From: Gp1-AA133 sp964641665
GTDB lineage: Bacteria > Acidobacteriota > Terriglobia > Terriglobales > Acidobacteriaceae
Length of the DNA: 64,000 bases
Assembly (NCBI GenBank): GCA_964641665.1
Contig: CAZXKO010000066.1
Span: 35,150-99,149, forward strand
Reading direction: 5' to 3'
Below are positions 48,140 through 57,161 of the stretch, piece after piece. The position numbers and the translations under genes are program-made. How positions within the stretch are numbered: position 1 is the stretch's first letter; the number at the start of each line of letters is the position of its first letter. Under the pieces are notes generated by a model. It saw only the letters and a program-made list of their open reading frames with translations. It did not search any database and had not been told where the DNA came from.

Positions 48140-50317
48140 ATGGATCTGTCTTACGCAGCGTTGCGGACAAGGCTAAGCCGGTGGGGTCTCTGGCCCCGGA
48201 GCCGGGCCGCCTGGGGAGCTTGGTACGCGCTGGGCCTGGCCGGATTTCTGTTCGTGCTGCAAAAGCTGCTGGCGGCCTTGAAACAGGGCGGAGGACAGAG
48301 CCTTGGGTGGTGGGTCGGTTTTCTCAGCTTCATCGCCATTCTGCTGTTTCTGCTACTGGCTTTCCGCTGGCTGAAAACCAAGCTTCTCTGGCGTCTGCGC
48401 AACCGGCTGATTGTCACCTACGTTTTTATCGGTGTGGTTCCCGCAATACTGTTGATCGCGATGGCGTTCGGGACGTTGTATCTGTTCGGGGGGCAGTTCG
48501 CGAATTTCATTGTGACCTCGGAAATCCAGTTACAACTGCACAGCGTTGAGGCCGTGAATTCTGCGTTCGCCCATGATCTTGCGGCGCGGCTGGAGCGAGG
48601 AGACGCGCCCAACGTCGAGCTGCTCGCGCGTCTTCGAAAGAGCGAGGTGATCTGGAAGGACCGCCAGGTGTGCGCCTGGTTCGGGAGCAAGCCCCTGCCT
48701 GTCTGTGGCGATGCCAAAGGGACGCTGCCATTCTCGTTTCCTTCTTTCGTGCACGGGCCGTTCGGTGAGATCGTGCGGGACCGAGGCCAGCTGTACTTGC
48801 GCGCGGCCACAGTCCTTCCGGTTCGCTCTGAGAAGCTGACCGTCGTCTCGAGTGAAGCGCTGGACAAAGAGCTAGTGCAGGAAATCGCCACCAACCTTGG
48901 CGAGATCACGTTGTACACGACGGGTCTGCAGCTGCAGAACGAGAGTGTGCCCCCAAGTGGAGTTTCAGTTTCCACCGGGAAAGCTGCAACCCCGGGGATC
49001 ACGCTTCGAGAAAACAGCTCTGGTCTGGCGATGGAAGCTGAAGGCGAGGCAGCTCACGCCACGTTCACTGCCGGAACGATCCCGGAGCAGGCCGGCATGC
49101 TCGATCACCAGATCACCTTCGGCACACCGCTTCCGGTGGTCGATTGGGACACAGGTGACCACGAACAGCGCTCTCCGCTGGTGCGCGTGCAAACCCGACC
49201 GTCCGTGCTTTACGGCCGTCTGTTTGCCGCTCTCGGTGACTTTGCCAAGGGCGCAGAACTGATTCTGCTGGGCTTTGCAATCGTCCTGGCCATCATCGAA
49301 TTCCTTGCGCTGGTGATTGGCATGAGCCTGACCCGCTCGATCACGGGTGCGGTGGCGCACTTGTACCGGGCCACCCAGCACGTAGATCGCGGAGACTTCA
49401 GCCATCGCATCCCGGTGAAATCGAGCGACCAGCTGGCGGAACTGGCGAATTCGTTCAACTCGATGACGGCCTCGATCGAAAAACTGGTGCTGGAACAGAA
49501 GGAAAAGCAGCGTCTCGAAAACGAACTGGTAATCGCGCAGGAAGTGCAGGCCCAGCTTTTCCCACGAGAGATCTCTCAGCTGGAGTCGCTGGAGGTTCAC
49601 GGATACTGCCGTCCGGCACGCACGGTGAGCGGCGACTATTACGATTTTCTGGCCGTGAGTTCCGACAAGCTGATTCTGGCGGCGGGGGATGTGAGCGGGA
49701 AAGGGATCTCAGCAGCGCTGCTGATGGCGACGATCCACTCGGCGGTGCGCGCCTATGGGATGGTGGGCATGCCGGTTTCGCGCGAGCCGGTTGCGGTGGG
49801 CGCCGCGACCGGGGCCCCTATGATGCTGGCCTCCGGGACCGAGGGAGTGGAAGTGTCGCCGGCCGCGCTGCTATCTCTTCTCAACCATCAACTCTACGAC
49901 AGCACGCCGCAGGAGAAGTACGCGACTCTGTTTCTCGGCATCTATGACGGAGCCTCGCGGAACCTCAGCTACAGCAACGGCGGGCACCTGCCACCGATCA
50001 TTATCAGTCCGGATGGTTCGATTCTCCGCCTGGATCAGGGCGGAACAGTCGTGGGGCTCTTCGACAACCTCTCCTTCGATGAGGCTTCGGTGCAGCTCAA
50101 GGCCGGAGATATTTTTCTGGCCTACAGTGACGGAATCACTGAGCCGGAGAATGATTTCGGCGAGTTCGGCGAGCAGAGGCTGATCGACCTGGTCCGCGAC
50201 AATCGTGGGTTGCCGCTGACGGAAATCACCGCGCTCGTGACCGGCGCGGTGGATGACTGGATTGGCGACAAGGAACAGCCGGACGATATCACGCTGGTGC
50301 TGGCGCGGGCGCGCTAA
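48140..50317 (+). CDS. HAMP-PP2C (SpoIIE-type) phosphatase
   Basis: A 725-residue membrane protein. Hydrophobic helices lie near residues 30-45, 60-75 and 95-115 (VTYVFIGVVPAILLIAMAF), then a periplasmic sensor of about 250 residues and another TM (LILLGFAIVLAIIEFLALVIG). A HAMP domain and a PP2C/SpoIIE domain (about 480-725) follow; LAAGDVSGKGISAALLMA and YSDGITEPEND carry the metal-binding aspartates. It should dephosphorylate an anti-anti-sigma (STAS) protein. No STAS or anti-sigma partner lies in the window. Confidence 0.9.
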   Translation: MDLSYAALRTRLSRWGLWPRSRAAWGAWYALGLAGFLFVLQKLLAALKQGGGQSLGWWVGFLSFIAILLFLLLAFRWLKTKLLWRLRNRLIVTYVFIGVVPAILLIAMAFGTLYLFGGQFANFIVTSEIQLQLHSVEAVNSAFAHDLAARLERGDAPNVELLARLRKSEVIWKDRQVCAWFGSKPLPVCGDAKGTLPFSFPSFVHGPFGEIVRDRGQLYLRAATVLPVRSEKLTVVSSEALDKELVQEIATNLGEITLYTTGLQLQNESVPPSGVSVSTGKAATPGITLRENSSGLAMEAEGEAAHATFTAGTIPEQAGMLDHQITFGTPLPVVDWDTGDHEQRSPLVRVQTRPSVLYGRLFAALGDFAKGAELILLGFAIVLAIIEFLALVIGMSLTRSITGAVAHLYRATQHVDRGDFSHRIPVKSSDQLAELANSFNSMTASIEKLVLEQKEKQRLENELVIAQEVQAQLFPREISQLESLEVHGYCRPARTVSGDYYDFLAVSSDKLILAAGDVSGKGISAALLMATIHSAVRAYGMVGMPVSREPVAVGAATGAPMMLASGTEGVEVSPAALLSLLNHQLYDSTPQEKYATLFLGIYDGASRNLSYSNGGHLPPIIISPDGSILRLDQGGTVVGLFDNLSFDEASVQLKAGDIFLAYSDGITEPENDFGEFGEQRLIDLVRDNRGLPLTEITALVTGAVDDWIGDKEQPDDITLVLARAR

Positions 50318-50331
50318 ATCGACATCAGGGT

Positions 50332-50409
50332 TGGGGCGGGAGGGCGGTTTCGAACCGCCTTCTCCGGGATGGTCTCCCGGCGCATTAACCGAAGCTATGC
50401 TACCCCCGC
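50332..50409 (-). tRNA. tRNA-like gene with atypical anticodon loop (Gly-like, ACC)
   Basis: A 78-base cloverleaf with encoded CCA. Acceptor GCGGGGG/CTCCCGC, D stem GCAT/ATGC with a GG-containing D loop, anticodon stem CCGGG/CCCGG, variable loop AGAA, T stem GGCGG/CCGCC with loop TTCGAAA. The anticodon loop is AGACCAT: position 33 is G instead of the invariant U, and 34-36 read ACC. C2-G71 and C35/C36 are glycine identity elements, but the discriminator is C. It lies 14 bases past the phosphatase stop on the opposite strand. It may be a decayed tRNA-Gly or a non-translational tRNA. Confidence 0.6.
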
Positions 50410-51206
50410 ATCGCGGAAGAAAACCGCTCGCACTACGAAGCTGCGTACGCCTTGAATTCCAAACTAGTTGGCACGCTGGAATGACGCCGCCAGCGGCGGA
50501 CAACGACTCCGGCACGGATCAACCTTCACAGGGAACAGCTACGGAGGAGAAACGGCTAGCACAGCATTGTGCAGAGAAGAGAACGGCGTCCGGCGGGAGT
50601 CATCCGTTCCGAAAAAGGGAGATCTCTCAGAATGCCTGACTGGATTTGACGTGGGGAGCCCGTCGGCAAATGCGTAAGGCTCGCTGAGATGACCGGGGCT
50701 GTGGTTACCTGCAGTTTGGCCAGGACCGGAGAATTGCCGTCGCGAAAGGCGGTGTCGGGCAAGTCCACGTCAGGTGAATCAGGATCACCACGAACAGGAA
50801 CAGCTCGAAGATCAGCAGCACCCATCCCCAGCGTGTCATAGCGGGCCTAGAACAGCGCTTCGAGCTAATCGATGCTGCGAGCCCTGTCAATACCCAGAGC
50901 TACTCACCAGGCCTAAGTCCTTCAGCAGCAATCCGAACTCGGAATTTCATATCGTCATACGATCTGAAGGTGGACCATGGAATACGACTGCCCCCACGGT
51001 CCGGAGCGGCCAGTAGGGGCCGACTCACGCTTTGAGCTCCACGACGATCCGCCCGGGAGCGCGGACGCAAGACTGTGAGGTACCTCACGCTGGCACGTGG
51101 CTCGAATCACAGCCGGAATCCGGGCGGCATCGTCTAATCGGGTATGGGCTGGCCTTCTGTTCGCCCGTCCAGGGACTCCCAAAGTCCTGCTGAGGGAAAG
51201 AAAATC
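50410..51206. other. 800-base gap with decayed small gene
   Basis: Apart from the frameshifted small membrane-protein gene (50556-50839, minus) I find no coding feature. The portion 50840-51206 shows only short random frames. Confidence 0.4.
50556..50839 (-). pseudogene. Small membrane protein, probable frameshift
   Basis: The ATG at 50839 encodes MTRWGWVLLIFELFLFVVIL, a clear TM helix. The following bases then make more sense in another frame, VDLPDTAFRDGNSPV and on for about 55 residues. I recall a VDLPDTAF motif in small exported acidobacterial proteins, but could not check it. One indel near 50775 would join the parts. Confidence 0.4.
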
Positions 51207-51467
51207 ATGACCGACAGTCAAGGTGTGGTGAAGTGCCCGCTGTGCGAGGGACACGGAGAAATCCGGCGCGCGAAGCTAGTTGAGCGTCTAAGCGACGGTA
51301 AGCTCAAGTCCAAAGCCGACTCCGCCCTGGGGGAGCTCGTACCGTCCGAGGAAGAACTCGCAGCGGCGACGGCCGTCGGCCGTGGCAACGAATTCCGCGA
51401 CGTTCAAAAGGATGTTCATAGTTGGAACCCGCAGCTGCCCATGTGGCGAAGAAGCCCGAAGGAGTGA
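51207..51467 (+). CDS. Small CxxC protein
   Basis: 86 residues from the ATG at 51207 (GAGGGA upstream). It begins VVKCPLCEGHGEIRRAKL, a CxxC-x-G-x-G motif like one half of a DnaJ zinc centre, then a Lys/Glu-rich helix and a conserved-looking tail SWNPQLPMWRRSPKE. Only one cysteine pair is present, so zinc may need a dimer. It lies 100 bases before gdhA. Function unknown. Confidence 0.6.
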   Translation: MTDSQGVVKCPLCEGHGEIRRAKLVERLSDGKLKSKADSALGELVPSEEELAAATAVGRGNEFRDVQKDVHSWNPQLPMWRRSPKE

Positions 51468-51567
51468 ACCGGAGTCGGGGGTTGTCGGGATTGAGGCTGA
51501 GCTACGTCCGACTTCGGGTGTAAAGTTTCTGATCGCAGACTTTATCGATTTTAGGAGGTTATAACTT

Positions 51568-52968
51568 ATGAGCGCAGGTACGCTGACACCGTCCGAAACC
51601 AGAATCTCGGGCGATTACATTGAACAAGTCCTAACCCAGGTGAAGGCAAAGAATCCGGCCGAGCCTGAATTCCACCAAGCTGTGCAAGAGGTCTTCGATT
51701 CGTTGCGGCTCGTGCTGCAGCGGCACCCGGAGTACCGGGAAGCAAAGATTCTCGAGCGCGTTGTCGAGCCCGAACGGGTCATGATGTTCCGCGTGCCCTG
51801 GTTTGACGATCAGGGAAAAATCCAGGTCAATCGCGGATTCCGCATCCAGATGAACAGCGCGATCGGCCCATACAAAGGCGGCCTGCGTTTCCATCCTTCG
51901 GTAACGCTGGGCATCCTGAAATTCCTGGCGTTCGAACAGGTGTTCAAGAACTCGCTGACCACGCTGCCCATGGGCGGCGGCAAAGGCGGGTCGGATTTCG
52001 ATCCGAAGGGCAAGAGCGACAACGAAGTCATGCGCTTCTGCCAGAGCTTCATGACCGAACTTTATCGTCACATCGGACCTGACACCGACGTGCCGGCGGG
52101 TGACATCGGAGTCGGCGGCCGCGAAATCGGCTTCCTGTTCGGCCAATACAAGCGGCTCGCCAACGAATTCACTGGCGTGTTGACGGGCAAAGGGCTCGCC
52201 TGGGGCGGATCTCTGATTCGGCCCGAGGCCACTGGCTACGGCTGCGTGTACTTTGCCGCCGAGATGCTGAAGACCCGCAAGCACACGCTCGAAGGCAAGA
52301 CTTGCCTGGTTTCCGGAAGCGGCAACGTCTCGCAATACACGGTTGAGAAGCTGCTCGATCTGGGCGCAAAGCCAATCACGCTCTCCGATTCCAACGGCGT
52401 GATTTGCGATCCGGATGGCATCGACCGCGAGAAGCTGGCCTATGTCATGGAGCTCAAGAATGCGCGTCGTGGACGCATCCGGGATTACGCGGAGAAGTTC
52501 AAGAAAGCGATCTTCCTGCCCACGGACATCAAGTCGGATTACAACCCGCTTTGGAACATCAAGGCCGATTGTGCGTTCCCGAGCGCCACGCAGAACGAAA
52601 TCAACGCCAAGGATGCAGCAAACCTTATTAAGAACGGCGTGAAGGTGGTGGCGGAAGGCGCGAACATGCCGAGTACGCTCGAAGCGACCAAGCTGTTCCT
52701 GGAAGCTGGGATTCTCTACGGTCCTGCCAAGGCTGCCAATGCCGGTGGCGTGGCAACTTCAGGGCTGGAGATGGCCCAGAACAGCGCACGCTTGAGCTGG
52801 ACGCGCGAGGAAGTCGATGATCGGTTGCACAAGATCATGATCGCGATCCATCAAAACTGCTTCGAGACGGCCGACAAGTACGGCACTCCGGGCAATCTCG
52901 TGAACGGCGCCAACATTGGCGGCTTCCTGAAGGTTGCCAATTCGATGCTCGACCAGGGACTGGTCTAA
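51568..52968 (+). CDS. gdhA: NADP-type glutamate dehydrogenase
   Basis: A 466-residue hexameric enzyme making glutamate from 2-oxoglutarate, ammonia and NAD(P)H. The substrate-binding stretch YKGGLRFHPSVT, the catalytic lysine loop MGGGKGGSDFDP and the Rossmann motif VSGSGNVSQYT are intact. The GSGNV (not GAGNV) glycine motif and the 450-residue length are typical of the NADP-preferring family. AGGAGG nine bases before the ATG gives a strong ribosome site. AAAGT...ACTTT flanks a spacer at 51521-51542. An intrinsic terminator follows. Confidence 0.96.
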   Translation: MSAGTLTPSETRISGDYIEQVLTQVKAKNPAEPEFHQAVQEVFDSLRLVLQRHPEYREAKILERVVEPERVMMFRVPWFDDQGKIQVNRGFRIQMNSAIGPYKGGLRFHPSVTLGILKFLAFEQVFKNSLTTLPMGGGKGGSDFDPKGKSDNEVMRFCQSFMTELYRHIGPDTDVPAGDIGVGGREIGFLFGQYKRLANEFTGVLTGKGLAWGGSLIRPEATGYGCVYFAAEMLKTRKHTLEGKTCLVSGSGNVSQYTVEKLLDLGAKPITLSDSNGVICDPDGIDREKLAYVMELKNARRGRIRDYAEKFKKAIFLPTDIKSDYNPLWNIKADCAFPSATQNEINAKDAANLIKNGVKVVAEGANMPSTLEATKLFLEAGILYGPAKAANAGGVATSGLEMAQNSARLSWTREEVDDRLHKIMIAIHQNCFETADKYGTPGNLVNGANIGGFLKVANSMLDQGLV

Positions 52969-52992
52969 GTCTCGGGCCGGGAGAATTGATCG

Positions 52993-53028
52993 CAGGCGGG
53001 GTGGACGAATCCCTCCCCGCCTGTTTTT
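52993..53028 (+). terminator. Intrinsic terminator of gdhA
   Basis: CAGGCGGGG (52993-53001) pairs with CCCCGCCTG (53015-53023), then TTTTT. It ends gdhA transcription before the receiver/dikinase gene. Confidence 0.8.
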
Positions 53029-53060
53029 GTTATCGTGAACACCACTGGCCGGACCGGGAC

Positions 53061-56051
53061 ATGAACGTGACGAAATACATACCCGACGTCACGATGGACG
53101 CGCAACGGCTTTTTGAGGGCTTCGAGAACCTCATGCCCTTCCGCGTGCGCGACATTCTACTGGTCTCAAGCCTCTACGATTCGTTCATTCTGCGTGAAGA
53201 CGGACGGCTCAACGAACTTTTGATTGGCGAATCGCTCGAACTCAACCTGCAGCAGATTCCGGGAATCACGCAGGTCTCGACCGGCGTGGAAGCGCTGGCC
53301 ATCGCTCGCTCCAGTCCGCGCTTCAATCTGATCGTGACCAACCTGGAAGTGGGCGACATGGACGCCGCCCGCCTGGCTCGGGAAGTCAAGAAAGCCGGGC
53401 TCGATATTCCGGTGGTGGTCTTGGCCTACGACTACCGTGAACTCAAGAACTTTGTCGCACGCAATCCGGCCACCGACATCGAGCGGGTGTTTCTGTGGCA
53501 GGGCAACGTTCGCATGCTCATCGCGATCGTGAAGCACATCGAGGACAAGCGCAACGCTCAGCACGACACCGCTGCAATCGGCGTGCCGGTCATCCTGGTA
53601 GTGGAAGACAACATTCGGTACTACTCGTCGTTTCTGCCGGTCATTTACACCGAGTTGATCACTCAATCGCGCCGCGTCATCCGCGAAGGCATAAACGTTG
53701 CGCACAAGCTGTTGCGCATGCGCGCGCGCCCAAAGATCCTGCTGGCCTCGAACTATGAACAGGCTGAAGAGCTGGTGATGAAATACCAGCCTTACCTGCT
53801 GGGCGTGGTGTCGGACGTCGAATTTCCCCGTGGCGGCGTGCTCAGCGCCGAAGCCGGATTTGAACTGGCAAGACTGATCCGCGCGGACGTGCCTGATGTG
53901 CCCATCGTTCTCCAGTCGAGCCGGACGCAATTCCTCGAACGCGCGCATGTCGAGGGGCTGTCTTTTCTGCGCAAGCGTTCGCCCACGCTCCTCGCCGATC
54001 TGCGCCGCTTTCTGACCGAACAGTTTGGCTTCGGCGACTTCATATTTCGCTTGCCAGACCTCTCCGAAGTCGGGCGCGCCACCGACCTCAGTTCGCTCGA
54101 GACCATGCTGCAAACGGTGCCGGCTGAGAGCATTGTGTACCACGCACAGAGCAACCACTTCTCGCACTGGCTTATGGCGAGAACGGAATTCGTGCTGGCG
54201 CAGAAACTTCGTCCGCGCAAGGTTTCGGATTTTGAAAGCTCCGAGCACCTGCGCCGTGACCTGATCGCTTCCATCGCGGACTATCGCAGCGAGCAAAGCG
54301 AGGTGCTGATCGGGGATTTCAGTTCTGCCGCTCTCACCTCGACCGATGCCTTTTTCCTCCGCATCGGCGGCGGATCTTTGGGAGGCAAGGCGCGCGGCCT
54401 GGCCTTCATGCGCCACCTGCTTTGCAAACACCGCGTCCAGCAATTGTTCCCTGGTGTGCGGGTCACGGTGCCGCCCGCTGTGGTGCTGGCCACCGATGTC
54501 TTCGACCGCTTTATCAACGAGAGCGGCCTGGCGGATTTCGCATTGCACTGTGCCGATGACCAGGAGATCCAACAGCGCTTTCTCGATGCGACGCTCCCCG
54601 CTTCGGTGCGCGAAAACCTGCTGGAATTTCTAGCAGAGGTCCACTATCCGCTCGCTGTCCGCTCATCGAGCCTGTTGGAGGATTCGCAATATCAGCCCTT
54701 CACGGGCGTGTACGAGACTTTCATGCTCGCCAATCATGACGCGGATCTTTCCACGCGGCTCGAGCAACTGATGGAAGCCATCAAGCGCGTCTACGCTTCC
54801 ACCTTCAGCCAGCACGCGAAAGCCTACGTCCGCGCGACACCCTATCGGCTGGAGGAAGAGAAGATGGCGGTGATCCTTCAGCAGGTGGTGGGCACGGTCC
54901 ACCGGGAGCGGTTCTATCCGGATTTCTCGGGAGTCGTGCGCTCTTACAATTTCTATCCGGTGCCGCCGATGAGCTACGGCGACGGCATCGCCGCGGTCGT
55001 GCTGGGGCTAGGACGCGCTGTAGTCGATGGCGGCAAGTGCCTGTCGTTCTGTCCGCGGTACCCACGGCACCTGGTTCAGTTCTCTTCGGTGGAAGACATC
55101 CTGGCGAACTCGCAGTCGGATTTCCTCGCACTTGAACTGAATCACATTCAACGCAGCGAAGACGATTCGGTGGCCGCATTGCGCGAGGTTCGGTTCGGGC
55201 TCGACGCCGCCGAGGCCGACGGCACGTTACACCAGGTCGGATCCACCTACTCGGCCGACAATCACGCCGTCTACGACGGCCTCAGCCGGCCGGGGGTCCG
55301 CCTGGTGAGTTTTGCCGGGGTGCTGAAACATGATGTCTTTCCGCTGGCGCCGCTTCTGGACCAACTGACGAAAATCGGCGAGGACGCCTTCGGACGTCCG
55401 GTGGAGATTGAATTTGCGGTTCGTTTGCCCTCTCACCCTGGCGACGCCGCGGACTTCGGATTTCTCCAGATCCGTCCGCTTGTGCCGTCGCGCGAGGGAG
55501 AAGAGTTGCGCATGGACGAAGTGGACCGCGCCAGCCTTGTCTGCCAGAGTTCGAAGGTGCTGGGAAACGGCCGCGTCAGCGACCTGCGCGATGTCGTGGT
55601 GGTCGACTTCCATCGCTTTGAACGGGGCCGCAGCCCGGAAGTCGCGCGTGGCGTCGCTCATCTCAATTCAAAACTTAACCAGGAAGAAAGGCCCTACCTT
55701 TTGATTGGGGTCGGGCGATGGGGTTCGACGGAGCCATGGCTGGGGATTCCGGTGGAATGGGATGAAATCTCTGGGGCGCGCGTGATCGTGGAAGCCGGAT
55801 TCCGCGACTTTCGCGTGATCCCCTCGCAAGGCAGCTACTTCTTTCAGAATCTCACCGCGTTCCAGGTCGGATATTTCACGGTCAATCCTGACGCTGGCGA
55901 AGGCTTTGTCGATTGGCAGTGGCTGACGTCGACCCCGGCAATCGAGGAAGACGGCTGCGTGCGCCACTTGCGCTTTGAAGATCCCATTACGGTGGTAATG
56001 AACGGCAAAACGAGTCAAGGACTGATCTTTAAACCGGCACCATCCACGTAG
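53061..56051 (+). CDS. Receiver-PEP-synthase-like (PPDK N-domain) fusion
   Basis: A 996-residue soluble protein with three parts. A receiver-like domain (about 30-160) has N94 at the phosphoacceptor position, so it is probably not phosphorylated. A second receiver (176-320) has E182/D183, D252 and K305, an intact phosphorylation site. The third part is the ATP-grasp domain of PEP synthase/PPDK (GGGSLGGKARGLAFM, then AVRSSSLLEDSQYQPFTG). The swivelling phosphohistidine domain and PEP-binding barrel are missing; a family-specific C-terminus (LLIGVGRWGSTEPWLG) takes their place. It cannot be a complete dikinase. It may transfer phosphate to a partner or act as a switch. The start ATG is 25 codons inside the open frame. 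Confidence 0.8.
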   Translation: MNVTKYIPDVTMDAQRLFEGFENLMPFRVRDILLVSSLYDSFILREDGRLNELLIGESLELNLQQIPGITQVSTGVEALAIARSSPRFNLIVTNLEVGDMDAARLAREVKKAGLDIPVVVLAYDYRELKNFVARNPATDIERVFLWQGNVRMLIAIVKHIEDKRNAQHDTAAIGVPVILVVEDNIRYYSSFLPVIYTELITQSRRVIREGINVAHKLLRMRARPKILLASNYEQAEELVMKYQPYLLGVVSDVEFPRGGVLSAEAGFELARLIRADVPDVPIVLQSSRTQFLERAHVEGLSFLRKRSPTLLADLRRFLTEQFGFGDFIFRLPDLSEVGRATDLSSLETMLQTVPAESIVYHAQSNHFSHWLMARTEFVLAQKLRPRKVSDFESSEHLRRDLIASIADYRSEQSEVLIGDFSSAALTSTDAFFLRIGGGSLGGKARGLAFMRHLLCKHRVQQLFPGVRVTVPPAVVLATDVFDRFINESGLADFALHCADDQEIQQRFLDATLPASVRENLLEFLAEVHYPLAVRSSSLLEDSQYQPFTGVYETFMLANHDADLSTRLEQLMEAIKRVYASTFSQHAKAYVRATPYRLEEEKMAVILQQVVGTVHRERFYPDFSGVVRSYNFYPVPPMSYGDGIAAVVLGLGRAVVDGGKCLSFCPRYPRHLVQFSSVEDILANSQSDFLALELNHIQRSEDDSVAALREVRFGLDAAEADGTLHQVGSTYSADNHAVYDGLSRPGVRLVSFAGVLKHDVFPLAPLLDQLTKIGEDAFGRPVEIEFAVRLPSHPGDAADFGFLQIRPLVPSREGEELRMDEVDRASLVCQSSKVLGNGRVSDLRDVVVVDFHRFERGRSPEVARGVAHLNSKLNQEERPYLLIGVGRWGSTEPWLGIPVEWDEISGARVIVEAGFRDFRVIPSQGSYFFQNLTAFQVGYFTVNPDAGEGFVDWQWLTSTPAIEEDGCVRHLRFEDPITVVMNGKTSQGLIFKPAPST

Positions 56052-56172
56052 GCCCAGACGCCCCCGTCTGGGCAGCCGAGCGATAGCTCGGCAGGGTTTT
56101 CGCCGATTGTGAGTAATCAGAATCAAGCCGGGCTTCGCCCGGCAGGGCAGACGAGGGCGTCTGCCCCTACGC
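56048..56172. repeat. BIME-like pair of inverted REP elements
   Basis: The left element CGTAGG-CCCAGACG...CGTCTGGG-GCCGAGC..GCTCGGC is mirrored by the right element GCCGGGC..GCCCGGC-GGGCAGACG...CGTCTGCCC-CTACG. Four perfect hairpins in all. It lies between the dikinase-like gene and the reductase pair. Confidence 0.65.
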
Positions 56173-56246
56173 AATCGGTGATCCTCCTCGCCCTTGCTCG
56201 TGACCCACGTCACAGCCCCTGCGGACTAGGTTTCGCCACAATCAGG

Positions 56247-57161
56247 ATGAGTTCATACGGGGTAAACGTGTTCAAAATTGTTCGCGCTGAATTCATCGCC
56301 CCTGGAATCAAACGGTTCGTTATTGAGGCTCCGCGCATTGCCCGCAAGCAGAAGCCGGGACAGTTCGTGATCCTCCGGCTGTTTGAGCTCGGCGAGCGCA
56401 TCCCCCTGACCATCGAACGTTCCGATCCCGAGCGCGGTACCGTCAACATCGTGGTGCAGTCAGCCGGCAAGACCACTCACCTGCTCAACCTGTTGGAGAG
56501 CGGCGACCACATCCTCGACGTCGTGGGGCCGCTTGGAAAGCCTTCCGAGATCAAGAACTTCGGCACGGTGGTGGTCATGGGCGGGGGCGTGGGCACGGCC
56601 ATGGCGTACCCGACGGCGTCGGCTCTTAAGCGTGCGGGGAACCGGGTGATTGCCATTGTGGGCGCGCGCAGCAAAGAACTGGTCATCCTGGAGCGCGAAA
56701 TGAGCGAGGTCAGCGACGCGCTCATGATCACGACCGATGACGGCAGCTACGCCGACAAGGGATTCGTCACGGACAAGCTCCGTCAGTTGATCGACCACGG
56801 GACGCACATTGACCTGGTGCTGGCCGTGGGGCCCATTCCCATGATGAAAGCGGTGGCGGACGTGACGCGGAAGGCGAATATCCGCACGATCGTGAGCCTG
56901 AACCCGATCATGATCGACGGGACCGGCATGTGCGGCGGTTGCCGCGTGCTCGTCGACGGCAAGAGCGAGTTTGCCTGCGTGGATGGACCAGAGTTCGAGG
57001 CGCAGCGTGTCGACTTCGACGTGCTCGTGCAACGCAACGCGATGTATCGGGAGGCCGAGCGCAAATCCATGGCCCTGTTTCAGGAAGAGCCGAATCACCA
57101 GTTAAGCCTGCTGCGCAAGGAGCACGAGCAACTGTGCGTTATGGCCGGAGGCAAGCGATGA
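56247..57161 (+). CDS. NfnA/SudB-like FAD and [2Fe-2S] oxidoreductase subunit
   Basis: About 304 residues: ferredoxin-reductase fold with FAD domain (PGQFVILRLFELGERIPLTI), NAD(P) domain (VVMGGGVGTAMAYP) and a C-terminal [2Fe-2S] motif (GTGMCGGCRVLV and the later ACVDGPEF). Partner of the next gene, whose ATG overlaps the stop (ATGA). The pair matches NADH-dependent NADPH:ferredoxin oxidoreductase, sulfide dehydrogenase, or a GltA-associated unit. The ATG at 56247 has AGG too close; a GTG at 56268 (VFKIVRAEF) is an alternative start. Confidence 0.85.
   Translation: MSSYGVNVFKIVRAEFIAPGIKRFVIEAPRIARKQKPGQFVILRLFELGERIPLTIERSDPERGTVNIVVQSAGKTTHLLNLLESGDHILDVVGPLGKPSEIKNFGTVVVMGGGVGTAMAYPTASALKRAGNRVIAIVGARSKELVILEREMSEVSDALMITTDDGSYADKGFVTDKLRQLIDHGTHIDLVLAVGPIPMMKAVADVTRKANIRTIVSLNPIMIDGTGMCGGCRVLVDGKSEFACVDGPEFEAQRVDFDVLVQRNAMYREAERKSMALFQEEPNHQLSLLRKEHEQLCVMAGGKR

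Noticed and set aside
50253..50639. Plus-strand 128-codon frame past the phosphatase
   Set aside because: It translates the antisense of the tRNA-like gene (GGFEPPSPGW... type spurious peptide).
53166..54572. 468-codon minus-strand open frame opposite the dikinase-like gene
   Set aside because: Shadow; no family motifs.
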